Below, piece after piece: positions 16,954 through 25,239 of a stretch of 42,020 bases of DNA. The notes beneath the pieces were generated by a model. It was not told the origin of the DNA. It was given only the letters and a program-made list of their open reading frames with translations, and did no database searches. The translations under genes were made by a program, and so were the position numbers. The stretch covers positions 1-42,020 of the forward strand of contig JAPLEO010000086.1 of assembly GCA_026391125.1 (NCBI GenBank). The letters are read 5' to 3'. How positions within the stretch are numbered: position 1 is the first letter of the stretch; each line of letters starts with the position of its first letter. Source of the stretch: Bacteroidota bacterium (GTDB lineage Bacteria; Bacteroidota; Bacteroidia; Chitinophagales; Chitinophagaceae).

Positions 16954-18063
16954 TTATTTTAATTGTATTGTTTTACCGGTTTTAGCGCTGCGCACAGCGG
17001 CATCTAAAATTTCCATCACCACCATATTATTTTCTAAAGTAGAAAGATCATAGGGCTCAGGCTTAATACGTTTTTGAATAACTGCAGCAAAGTAAGCAAA
17101 TGGATCATTATTGGGTGAATCGAGGTCTTTCAGTTTAAAAATCTCTTCTTTAAAGCCATCATATCCTTCAGCCATGCGGGTACGAAGTTGATATTTGTTA
17201 TCGGCATAAATGGCGCCAGTTAGTCCGTATACTTCTAAGTCTTTTCTCCCTATCGGCCAATTCCATGAGCCCTCAACAATTGCGTTGGCGTGATCATAGT
17301 TTAAAATAATGATTGATTCGTCGTCTACTTTGGGATTGTTTTCTTTCTGCAATTGTTGTGTAACTGCGGTAACTGAATTTGGTTTCTTACCATCCATTAA
17401 CCAGGTGCTAAGGTTAGTTCCATAACAACCAAAATCAATGATGGCACCGCCGCCATTTAAGGTAGAGTCAGTTAGCCAATCTAAAAATTCGTGCGTGATT
17501 CCAAGTTTCTTAGGGCCACGATGTCCATCACGAACTACTATTTTTCTTGCGTCGCCGATTGTGCCTTTCTTTAATAGTTCGCGCGTTTGATGATTAGTGG
17601 GATACCAGGTTGTTTCGTAATTAGTGAGCAATTCTATCTGGTATTTTTTAGCAAGTGTTTCCATTTTTTTGGCATGCTCCAAATTCACTGCCAGTGGTTT
17701 TTCAACCATCACATGAATACCCTTAGGCGCAAAAAACTCAACCACCCCCAAATGCTCATAGATCGAACCAAAAGCACAAACTGCTTCTGGATGGCAAGCA
17801 GCATACATTTCTGCCATCGTATTATAAACCAAACTCATTGAATAACCGTGTTCTTTTGAATAGCGCAAAGCCAGTTCACGATTGGGTTCTACGATACCAA
17901 CAATCTCAATATCGCCTTGCTTGGCTCTTCCAAGTATACCGTGTACATGGGTATGAGTAAGTCCTACAACCCCAATGCTTAAAGGTTTTTGTTGTGAAAA
18001 GGCCTGAATCGTAAATAAAAGCGATCCACATAAAAGACTTAGGTAAATTAATTTCCAATTCAT
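16954..18063 (-). CDS. Gfo/Idh/MocA family oxidoreductase, exported
   Basis: This 369-residue protein has a signal peptide (hydrophobic to about residue 21, ending QAFSQ). It then has a Rossmann nucleotide-binding segment starting SIGVVGLTHTHVHG (29-42) and the family motif EKPLA (121-125). The second half has the alpha/beta dehydrogenase fold, with GGAIIDFGCYGTNLSTWLM. Family members oxidise or reduce sugars and inositol with NAD(P). The unusual feature is the signal peptide: exported forms occur in Bacteroidota, where some act on sugars with a tightly held cofactor. Seven bases separate it from the upstream CocE-type gene. Confidence 0.88.
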   Translation of the reverse strand: MNWKLIYLSLLCGSLLFTIQAFSQQKPLSIGVVGLTHTHVHGILGRAKQGDIEIVGIVEPNRELALRYSKEHGYSMSLVYNTMAEMYAACHPEAVCAFGSIYEHLGVVEFFAPKGIHVMVEKPLAVNLEHAKKMETLAKKYQIELLTNYETTWYPTNHQTRELLKKGTIGDARKIVVRDGHRGPKKLGITHEFLDWLTDSTLNGGGAIIDFGCYGTNLSTWLMDGKKPNSVTAVTQQLQKENNPKVDDESIIILNYDHANAIVEGSWNWPIGRKDLEVYGLTGAIYADNKYQLRTRMAEGYDGFKEEIFKLKDLDSPNNDPFAYFAAVIQKRIKPEPYDLSTLENNMVVMEILDAAVRSAKTGKTIQLK

Positions 18064-18070
18064 TGATAAA

Positions 18071-19915
18071 TTATTGTTTAACGATTGGTAATTCTAAATA
18101 ACTAGCCAATGAATTATTGCAATGAATTGTTTGGGTAGCTTTTATAAAATCATTTTCATTAGCTAAAAAAATATTGGGAACAAATTTTTGTGGATTCCTA
18201 TCAATTAAAGGAAACCAGGTACTTTGAATTTGGATCATGATTTTATGTCCCTTCAAAAAACTATGATTGATAGTATGTAGATCAATCACAAACTCTTCAG
18301 CTTTACCAGGAGTCAACGGTGAAGGCGTTTCAAAACTCTTTCTGAATCTACCTCGTAGTACTTCCATTGTTACAGGTAATTGATACCCACTCATAGATAG
18401 ATCTGATTTATTAAAATTGGGATATACATCAATGAGCTTAACTATAAAATCTGCATCAGACCCAGTACTGCTCGCGAAAATATGTGCAGATATTTTTCCG
18501 GTAACGGTTAAATCTGAAGTCAGACTGTCCATAATAAAACTCACAACATCAGGTCTGGTACTTACAAACCTTTGATCTTCTGTTTGCCAAGGATACCATC
18601 TACTACCTTCGCCATAAGTTGCTTCAATGGGAAGTGCTCGATATGGTACAGGATGTGCAGGGTCGCTAATATATTGTATTGTTGTTCCTGATGTGGAAGG
18701 CTTAGAAAAGCTAGCAGTATTATTAGCTTGGCAATAGAGTTTTTGAATACTTGCTTCTTTTGGAGGCCAAGTGTTATAGGTCTTCCAAACATTACTGCCA
18801 GTTTGGAAACAATTGGCTTCATCAAATTTTCCATCTCCTTTACCTTTTAGCCAATAATCAAACCATCTCTTTTCATATGCATGAAACCATTCTGCTGTAT
18901 TACTCTCGAAACTAATTTTACCTAAACTATCTCCTTTTTGTCTCTCCCAGCCCCCATGGTTCCATGGCCCCAACACAATAAAGTTTTTATTTGTTTTATC
19001 CTGGGCTTCCATGTGTGCATATTGCACCTGTGGGCCGTTTAGATCTTCCTGATCAAAATATCCACCAACATGCATCATTGGGATTTCAGCTTTGTGTATC
19101 GATTTTAGTGTGGATGCTTTTTGCCAGAACCAATCATAATTTGGATGTTTGACAAAATCATTCCATGATGGTAGTCGATTGTGGTAATATTTCTCATTCA
19201 CATTTTTCAGAGAACCTAATTGTAAATACCAATTGTACAAATCATATGAAGGGAAAGGAAAATCGCTATTAGTAGTTGCATCATTCTCAACCAAATAACT
19301 ATATTCAAATCCATAGCTTAAACGGAATGCACCATTATGGTGAAAGTCATCTCCTAAAAACATATCAGCGGGTGAGGCTTGGGGCGAACTAGCTTTTAGG
19401 GCAGGATGAGGATCTACTGAAGCATCCAATGCCAAATAGCCAGGATATGATACGCCATTGATACCTGCTTTTCCATTGTTATTAGGGATATTTTTTAATA
19501 GCCAATCAATTGCATCATATGCATCAGTACTTTCGTCGGTTTTTGTTTTATCTGTTAAGTGATACAAAGGTCGAGTCATCTCAAAAGTTCCCTCACTTTT
19601 AAATTTGCCTCTCATATCTTGAAAGACAAAAATATACCCCTCTTTGGCCATAGCTTTGAGAGAGCCCATTAGTTTAATTGGAATAATACTATCTCCATTT
19701 GGTAAAGGTATGTCAGCACCGTAAGGTGTTCTTTGTATTAAAAATGGACTCGGATTCGGGGCAGCATTTGGTGTAATAACCATCGTAAATAGTTTGATTC
19801 CATCGCGCATAGGAATCATGTACGTATGTTTAGTATATGAACTGATAGAATCCTGTGCTAACAATTCATTAGCAATCAAAATCAACAATAAGAATTTCAA
19901 TAATACTTTTTTCAT
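18071..19915 (-). CDS. CocE/NonD family hydrolase, exported
   Basis: This 614-residue protein has a signal peptide ending ANELLAQD. Its alpha/beta hydrolase core belongs to the X-Pro dipeptidyl-peptidase/cocaine esterase (S15) group: MRDGIKLFT early, the RTPYGAD strand, FQDMRGKFKSEGTF, and the nucleophile elbow GVSYPG with Ser156. The C-terminal half is the jelly-roll domain typical of CocE proteins (from about residue 430). Candidate acid and base residues follow in the region of DQEDLNGP and GPWNHGGW. Such enzymes cleave esters, amides or acylated peptides. It lies between DUF3500 (32 bases upstream) and the oxidoreductase. Confidence 0.9.
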   Translation of the reverse strand: MKKVLLKFLLLILIANELLAQDSISSYTKHTYMIPMRDGIKLFTMVITPNAAPNPSPFLIQRTPYGADIPLPNGDSIIPIKLMGSLKAMAKEGYIFVFQDMRGKFKSEGTFEMTRPLYHLTDKTKTDESTDAYDAIDWLLKNIPNNNGKAGINGVSYPGYLALDASVDPHPALKASSPQASPADMFLGDDFHHNGAFRLSYGFEYSYLVENDATTNSDFPFPSYDLYNWYLQLGSLKNVNEKYYHNRLPSWNDFVKHPNYDWFWQKASTLKSIHKAEIPMMHVGGYFDQEDLNGPQVQYAHMEAQDKTNKNFIVLGPWNHGGWERQKGDSLGKISFESNTAEWFHAYEKRWFDYWLKGKGDGKFDEANCFQTGSNVWKTYNTWPPKEASIQKLYCQANNTASFSKPSTSGTTIQYISDPAHPVPYRALPIEATYGEGSRWYPWQTEDQRFVSTRPDVVSFIMDSLTSDLTVTGKISAHIFASSTGSDADFIVKLIDVYPNFNKSDLSMSGYQLPVTMEVLRGRFRKSFETPSPLTPGKAEEFVIDLHTINHSFLKGHKIMIQIQSTWFPLIDRNPQKFVPNIFLANENDFIKATQTIHCNNSLASYLELPIVKQ

Positions 19916-19947
19916 CTTTATATTTTAAGAGAAATTGGAATATTTAA

Positions 19948-21021
19948 TTAGTGCTTTTCAACTTGATAATGTTTTTTCAAAACATCCTCTCCATATTCAT
20001 TTCCTTTTTCTCTCCAAATTGCATGAATATGATTCGCTGCTTTTCGAGGCCCGCCGTTATTATCAAATTCAATTAAAAAGGTTGGGCCATTCAACACATA
20101 ATAGTGGGCAATTTTTTCGTCTTGACCACCAATCCATCCAAAGTAAATATTATCGATACCAGCTTTTAAGATTTTGTCGTATTCGATGTTAGCTTTTTCA
20201 TATTCAAGATTAAAAACAAATTCTCTGATAATACCTTCTAGAAGTGCTTTTTGTTTTTTGTCTAAATCAGAACCTTTGATCCCCCATTTGTCAATTAATC
20301 GCTTACCTGTTTCTGCCCCTGTTATAATATCTCCTGGGGCATCACCATTCATAATAGCTTTCTTTTTTTGTTCTACGGTTAAAAGTTGAATTAACTTAAT
20401 TCCTAAGTCCTCTTCCTGCCCCAAAACTCTTAACCCTGCATACTCATTAAATAGGTATTCAGCTGGGTCTGTTCCAATAAAGAAAGGTGTTACAGATATT
20501 TTATCTCCTACAAATGTGAAGTTAACTGACAAATGGTGCCCTTCTAATTTATAACCCCAATTTCCATCTCCTGGTATACCAAAGAATGCGAAATAATAAT
20601 TTTTTGGAGACCATTTTAAACCTCTTACAAATTTATAATTCTCTTCGTTTAGTTCTTTGCGATTATACATGCTATCGTAAAAACGATTGATCAATTCATC
20701 GAGGTGCATGATACTAGTTGCCTTTAAATAACCTTGGGAGCTAAAAGAAGCTGACAAAATTCTATGTACCAGTCTTCTTTGTTCTTCATTCATATTTCCA
20801 ATACTAGTTCCAACTCGTGGTCGCAACCCTACAGGAAGGTTATTCCACTTAAGTCTGTTAGTATCACTGAAATCGAAAGCGCTTGATCGGTGTTGAACTT
20901 TATCGAAAGAGGCGTTTAGTTGAATTGCATATTGCTTAATTTCTTTAGCATATTCATCTTGAGCTTTCGAGTTAGAATTCAAAAGGCATACTGCTAGCAG
21001 TAATAGAATTGATTTATACAT
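19948..21021 (-). CDS. DUF3500 family protein, exported
   Basis: From the internal Met at 21021 this is a 357-residue protein whose signal sequence (MYKSILLLLAVCLLNSNSKA) is well formed; the upstream in-frame ATG at 21051 adds ten polar residues. Family blocks are KWNNLPVGLRPRVG, the YYFAFFGIPGD strand followed by WGYKLEGHHLSVNFT, and the HYYVLNGPTFLIEFDN segment with the late HIHAIWRE. The function of DUF3500 is unknown; the His-rich blocks could bind a metal. It is the first gene of the run down to 15153. Confidence 0.87.
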   Translation of the reverse strand: MYKSILLLLAVCLLNSNSKAQDEYAKEIKQYAIQLNASFDKVQHRSSAFDFSDTNRLKWNNLPVGLRPRVGTSIGNMNEEQRRLVHRILSASFSSQGYLKATSIMHLDELINRFYDSMYNRKELNEENYKFVRGLKWSPKNYYFAFFGIPGDGNWGYKLEGHHLSVNFTFVGDKISVTPFFIGTDPAEYLFNEYAGLRVLGQEEDLGIKLIQLLTVEQKKKAIMNGDAPGDIITGAETGKRLIDKWGIKGSDLDKKQKALLEGIIREFVFNLEYEKANIEYDKILKAGIDNIYFGWIGGQDEKIAHYYVLNGPTFLIEFDNNGGPRKAANHIHAIWREKGNEYGEDVLKKHYQVEKH

Positions 21022-21047
21022 ATTATTGTCTAATTGATAGTGGGTGT

Positions 21048-21152
21048 TCAATTAAGAGAATCAGCATAACTAATATACAACTCTTGTAGGTAGGTATCAA
21101 TTTTAAGGCGAGATTCTTTTGCTTGATTTTCAGCATCAATAATGGCAATTCA
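21048..21152 (-). pseudogene. Possible gene remnant upstream of DUF3500
   Basis: Between TGA codons at 21150-21152 and 21048-21050 the - strand has 33 codons with protein-like composition (DAENQAKESRLKIDTYLQEL). An ATG-GCT directly precedes the upstream TGA in frame, so a TGG-to-TGA change could have broken a small gene. No family is recognised. Chance is the main alternative. Confidence 0.25.
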
Positions 21153-21162
21153 AGCCATGTAT

Positions 21163-21897
21163 TTATTTCTCTTTTTTAAAAGTATAGAGATAGGGTGCTT
21201 TGTGTGCGGCACCTGTTCTTTTGATATCTACTTGTTTTAAGATCTTCAAATTCAAGATCATTCTTTGGAAACTGGTTCTTCTGTATTTCACACCAAGTAT
21301 GGTTTCATATAATTTTTGTAATTCACCCATTGTAAATTTGTCGCCCAGTAATTTAAAACCGATCAGTTTTTTATTGAAGTCTTCACGTAGCGTTTCTAAT
21401 GCTTTTTGAATGATCTTTTTATGGTCCTGGATCATTGAAGGGATCTTATTAATATCATACCAAGCACAATCATCACTCATTTCGTCTTTGGTAGGGATAG
21501 CTTTAGTATAATCAACCAGTGCATAATAGCCAACAGAAACGAACCTGCTTAACAAGAAATGAGGTTTAGTAAATTTCATTCCCCGGGCTTTCATGATGGT
21601 TTCCATCGAATTATCTTTCCGATCAAAATCGCCGAATAAATAGAATTGTTCAAGATAGATATTTGAAAGGCTGGTCCTGTCTTGCAAAATCCTTTTCGCA
21701 GCATCATTCACGTCTTCATTCTTATAAATAAAACCGCCCGGAAGGGCATAGGTATTGGTATTCTTGTATTGTAATAGCAAGACCATCATCTTGTTATCGT
21801 GAAATCCAAAGATCACAGAGTCAATGGCAAGCCCCGGCAGAAAGGCCTTTTCGAAGTCGGCCGATTCCCATTGTTTTTTTGGCTCCTGTTTTTTCAT
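21163..21897 (-). CDS. Nudix-domain transcriptional regulator, NrtR/AraR-like
   Basis: This 244-residue protein has an N-terminal Nudix fold (about 20-155) and a C-terminal winged-helix segment (about 165-240, with FTMGELQKLYETILG and RRTSFQRMILNLKIL). This is the architecture of NrtR- and AraR-type regulators. The Nudix box keeps its frame (GG at 54-55, Glu61, Arg69), but the catalytic REUxEE part reads RILQDR, so the hydrolase glutamates are lost. The domain should bind a ligand rather than hydrolyse it. It is divergent from a secreted carboxylesterase, and a perfect 9-bp palindrome lies directly before the esterase ATG. The effector is likely a sugar or nucleotide derivative; which one is not visible. 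Confidence 0.88.
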   Translation of the reverse strand: MKKQEPKKQWESADFEKAFLPGLAIDSVIFGFHDNKMMVLLLQYKNTNTYALPGGFIYKNEDVNDAAKRILQDRTSLSNIYLEQFYLFGDFDRKDNSMETIMKARGMKFTKPHFLLSRFVSVGYYALVDYTKAIPTKDEMSDDCAWYDINKIPSMIQDHKKIIQKALETLREDFNKKLIGFKLLGDKFTMGELQKLYETILGVKYRRTSFQRMILNLKILKQVDIKRTGAAHKAPYLYTFKKEK

Positions 21898-21943
21898 TCT
21901 CGTAAAGTAACAATTAATTGCAAATTTCTATAAAATTATCTAT

Positions 21944-21967
21944 TATTGTCTCTCAAATGAGACAATA
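21944..21967. promoter_or_regulatory. Palindrome, candidate operator of the Nudix regulator
   Basis: TATTGTCTC (21944-21952) and GAGACAATA (21959-21967) form a perfect 9-bp inverted repeat with a 6-base centre. It ends on the first base of the esterase ATG and lies in the 69-base divergent intergenic space. Binding here would block transcription or translation of the esterase and perhaps autoregulate the regulator. It has no T tract, so a terminator is unlikely. Confidence 0.6.
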
Positions 21968-23556
21968 TGAAAAAATCGATTTGCTTATTAGCCATTTTGT
22001 GTGCATTTCAATTAGTTCAAGCGCAACTCCAAACAGGAGAAAATGTAGCGGTAACTAATACTGATGCAGGAAAAGTACGCGGCTATATTCACAACAGTGT
22101 GTTCACCTATAAAGGGATTCCATATGCAGAAGCTAAGCGATTTGAAGCTGCAAAGAAGCCAAAAGCATGGACGGGTGTTCGGAGTTCTATGACATACGGA
22201 CCAGTTGCTCCATTGTCAACACCAACTACTTCTGTGCAGGATGAGAGTGAATTTTTATTTCACCATGATTGGGGTTATACCAACGAAGATTGTTTGCGAG
22301 CAAATGTATGGACGCCTGGAATTAATGATGGAAAGAAAAGACCTGTCATGTTCTGGATTCACGGTGGTGGATTTACTGCTGGCTCTTCACAAGAACTTCC
22401 TTCAACCGAGGGCGAGAATTTAGCAAAGCGTGGTGATGTAGTGGTGGTTTCAATCAATCATCGTTTAAATGTATTGGGCTTTTTAGATTTGTCTGCCTAT
22501 GGTGAAAAATATAAGCACTCTGCCAATAATAGTATTGTAGATATTAAAATGGCATTAGAGTGGGTTAAAAATAATATTGCAAATTTTGGTGGAGACCCTA
22601 ATAATGTAACCATCTTTGGTCAGTCTGGTGGCGGCGCAAAAGTGAACACATTAATGGCCATGCCAACTGCAAAAGGCTTATTTCACAAAGCGATTAATGA
22701 GAGTGGAGCGTTTCGTTCAAATATGAGAGAAAAAGCAGAGACACAGGCTATAGCTGCAGAAGTATTGACTTTATTAAATATTCCTGCAAGCAATGTTGAC
22801 AGCTTACAAAAAATTCCTTTTCAGATCCTGAGTGATATTTCTAGCAAAGCCATTAAAAATATAAATGATCGAAAAGGTAAACCTGGTGATATGTTGAGTG
22901 GTGGTTTCGGACCAAGTGTTGATGGTGCTGATCTACCCTATCAATTATTTTCAAAAGAAGCTTTCGAACTTTCGAAGGATGTTCCGTTAATGATTGGAAC
23001 AGTTAAAAACGAATTCATGCCATCACTATTTACCAATATGTCGAAGGCAACGAAAGAGCAAGTGGTAGGATTCATAAAGAGTCAGCAGAAAGATAAAGCC
23101 GATGCCTATATCGCAGCAGTTAAGCAAGCATATCCCAATGATACCAAGCCTTCAGATTTGATGGATGTGGATGTAATGTTTCGTCCAGGTGCAGTTCGTC
23201 AGGCAAAAGATAAAGCAGCTTTAAATGCGGCTCCAGTGTATATGTATTTATTTACTTGGCAATCTCCAGTACTGGACGGCAAATTCAAAGCCGTGCATTG
23301 TATGGAAATCGCTTTTGCATTTTACAATATCGAAAAATGTGAAGAGATGACTGGCGGAACAAAAGAAGCTATAGAATTATCTAAGAAAGTGAGTGATGCA
23401 TGGATCAATTTTGCACGCTCCGGAAATCCAAACCATAAAGGCTTACCCACATGGCCAAAGTTTGATGCAAACAAAACAGCCACCATGCACTTCGATAATA
23501 AATGCGAAGTGATGCCACAAATGGATAAAGCGTTATATGATCTATTAGGACTTTAG
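21967..23556 (+). CDS. Secreted type B carboxylesterase
   Basis: This 529-residue protein has a signal peptide ending QLVQAQ. It is a complete alpha/beta hydrolase of the carboxylesterase type B family: oxyanion hole HGGGF (132-136), nucleophile Ser220 in FGQSGGG, likely acid Glu348 in GTVKNEF and likely base His443 in AVHCMEIAF. Conserved NEDCL and FGGDPNNVTIFG blocks are present. It hydrolyses carboxylic esters in the periplasm or outside the cell; the natural substrate may be an acylated carbohydrate or lipid. The divergent Nudix regulator and the palindrome at its start suggest it is an inducible single-gene target. A strong bidirectional terminator follows. Confidence 0.93.
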   Translation: MKKSICLLAILCAFQLVQAQLQTGENVAVTNTDAGKVRGYIHNSVFTYKGIPYAEAKRFEAAKKPKAWTGVRSSMTYGPVAPLSTPTTSVQDESEFLFHHDWGYTNEDCLRANVWTPGINDGKKRPVMFWIHGGGFTAGSSQELPSTEGENLAKRGDVVVVSINHRLNVLGFLDLSAYGEKYKHSANNSIVDIKMALEWVKNNIANFGGDPNNVTIFGQSGGGAKVNTLMAMPTAKGLFHKAINESGAFRSNMREKAETQAIAAEVLTLLNIPASNVDSLQKIPFQILSDISSKAIKNINDRKGKPGDMLSGGFGPSVDGADLPYQLFSKEAFELSKDVPLMIGTVKNEFMPSLFTNMSKATKEQVVGFIKSQQKDKADAYIAAVKQAYPNDTKPSDLMDVDVMFRPGAVRQAKDKAALNAAPVYMYLFTWQSPVLDGKFKAVHCMEIAFAFYNIEKCEEMTGGTKEAIELSKKVSDAWINFARSGNPNHKGLPTWPKFDANKTATMHFDNKCEVMPQMDKALYDLLGL

Positions 23557-23597
23557 CAGTAGTCCCTGATAGTCATAAACTATTTCCTTGAAAAACT

Positions 23598-23633
23598 AAC
23601 CCCATCTCGAATTTCGGGATGGGGTTTTGTTTT
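23598..23633. terminator. Bidirectional terminator between convergent genes
   Basis: AACCCCATC (23598-23606) pairs with GATGGGGTT (23618-23626), and the inner TCGA/TCGG bases extend the stem to about 13 pairs. TTTTGTTTT follows on the + strand, and an A-rich run precedes on the left, giving a T tract for the other strand. It serves the esterase (+) and the DUF4349 lipoprotein (-). Confidence 0.88.
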
Positions 23634-24522
23634 AGTTTTTATAAACCCTGATAACTTTCCATCCAAAATAAACAACAATTGCTATAAGAACGAATGCCCA
23701 AATTTTAGCGAAAGATAGTATTAGTGAAGTCAGTGCATTCCAACCAATTTTAATGGAGTCCCAGAGTTTGTAGAAAAAGCCAGGTTCGTATGCGTCTGTT
23801 TTATTGTTTGACACTATTTCGCGTTGTACGGTTTGATTTTGATAAAGATATAAACTGATATTGCTATAACTTACCTGGTCGTTCAATTTTAAATTGTCTA
23901 TTTCTGCATTGTCTTTTTGCTCCTGCGCCATCAACAAAATTTCTTCGGCTGTTAAGTTGGCTTCTTTTTTATCTCTATGAGAACCAGTATCAGTCACCCT
24001 TTTTTGAAAATGTGTATTCCGTTTTTCAGTGAGTTGATTGGCTAGTAACTTCAGTTGCACATCTTCTGCATCGATGGTTCTGAAATCAAGGAATATCACT
24101 TGTTTGGCAATTTCCTTTAAAGTAGTATCTAGTAAGGTATTCGGCACTCTAATGCTAATGGTATTGACCACACGATAAGTAGTTGAAATCAGCGAACTGT
24201 CTGAGCTTATTTCTGTGCGTTCTATATTTTCAACGTCGCTAGAAAGATGTGTATGTGTTACAAATCCATGCAGATTTGCTGTGATCGCTTCAATGGCATA
24301 AGAAGATTTGATGACGTCTTTAACCCTGAATTTTAGATCAGCCGTTCGAATAAATTTACGACCCTCAGTTTTTGTTTCAACTGCAGCTGATGATGAAACA
24401 TAGCTGTTACTTGTAGTGTCGGCGGAAACCGCCATATTTTCGCTTCTATTGCCTCCGCTATTACAACCAAACAAAACAAAAGCAAATAAACTTGCGATGA
24501 ATTTTCTTACATGGTTTTGCAT
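23632..24522 (-). CDS. DUF4349 lipoprotein
   Basis: From the Met at 24522 this is a 296-residue protein with a lipoprotein signal and lipobox Cys20 (FVLFGC). After a Ser/Thr-rich linker comes the DUF4349 domain (KFIRTADLKFRVKDV to about residue 230), with a long helical segment (DAEDVQLKLLANQLTEKRN). A membrane helix (WAFVLIAIVVYFGW) lies close to the C-terminus, so the protein is anchored at both ends. DUF4349 proteins resemble an envelope coiled-coil scaffold; their role is not established. An upstream ATG at 24549 is possible but adds residues before the signal. Confidence 0.87.
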   Translation of the reverse strand: MQNHVRKFIASLFAFVLFGCNSGGNRSENMAVSADTTSNSYVSSSAAVETKTEGRKFIRTADLKFRVKDVIKSSYAIEAITANLHGFVTHTHLSSDVENIERTEISSDSSLISTTYRVVNTISIRVPNTLLDTTLKEIAKQVIFLDFRTIDAEDVQLKLLANQLTEKRNTHFQKRVTDTGSHRDKKEANLTAEEILLMAQEQKDNAEIDNLKLNDQVSYSNISLYLYQNQTVQREIVSNNKTDAYEPGFFYKLWDSIKIGWNALTSLILSFAKIWAFVLIAIVVYFGWKVIRVYKN

Positions 24523-24606
24523 AATGCTATTTAACCTTAATAGCAGCAAACCGAATTAAGTAACCTTAAAGGAATGTTATAAAATATTACTTTGTCTTTT
24601 ATGTAA

Positions 24607-25152
24607 CTATTTTGGTCTTCTATTAAAACCTATTAAGGCAAATAAAATGGAAGCGAGTAAGAAGCTATATACTGTTGCGCGGTTGTAAATTTCAGCTTGA
24701 ATATTGTGGTCATCTAAATATCGTGTAACGATTTCTCCCACCATATAATTGAGGACCACCCCGAATAAAAAAAGGCCAGCCCCAACTGTATACCATTTGT
24801 TTTTTAATTGCAAAAACAAGAAAAAGAAAATACCAAGCATTACAATAAGGCTCAGCGCAAGTGGAACTGCCAATGGCCAAAACCATTTGCCATCACCGCT
24901 TAGTGTTGCCACCAAATACAAGAAGGGGAAAATTGAAAAACTAAATCCAATAAACGAACCTAGTAATCTGTACTTTGGCAAATCTGTGGGTGCAAAAGTT
25001 GCCCAAATCATAAGAAGAGCGCCGATTGGGTAGAGCGACCAGCTCAGTGTTTGATTAATCGAAAAGTTAATAATACTTAAAATGGCAATGATTGCCAAAA
25101 TGATAGAACTAAAAATAATGATCCCTTTTGTACTTGGTTGTTTATTTTCCAT
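24607..25152 (-). CDS. Polytopic membrane protein of unknown family
   Basis: From the Met at 25152 this is a 181-residue protein with a short polar N-terminus (MENKQPSTKG) and about six membrane helices. Conserved-looking blocks are SWSLYPIGALLMIW, the loop TLSGDGKWFWPLAVPLAL and a C-terminal RRPK. No enzymatic or transport motif is recognised. It is divergent from the serine hydrolase at 25240 and about 85 bases upstream of the DUF4349 gene. Function unknown. Confidence 0.72.
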   Translation of the reverse strand: MENKQPSTKGIIIFSSIILAIIAILSIINFSINQTLSWSLYPIGALLMIWATFAPTDLPKYRLLGSFIGFSFSIFPFLYLVATLSGDGKWFWPLAVPLALSLIVMLGIFFFLFLQLKNKWYTVGAGLFLFGVVLNYMVGEIVTRYLDDHNIQAEIYNRATVYSFLLASILFALIGFNRRPK

Positions 25153-25239
25153 AATAATGATCAATAATTTATGTTAGGCAACTCTAGGGTTAAGTAAATC
25201 GTTTATTTTAAGTAATATTAGTTAATTATAGTATTGAAA

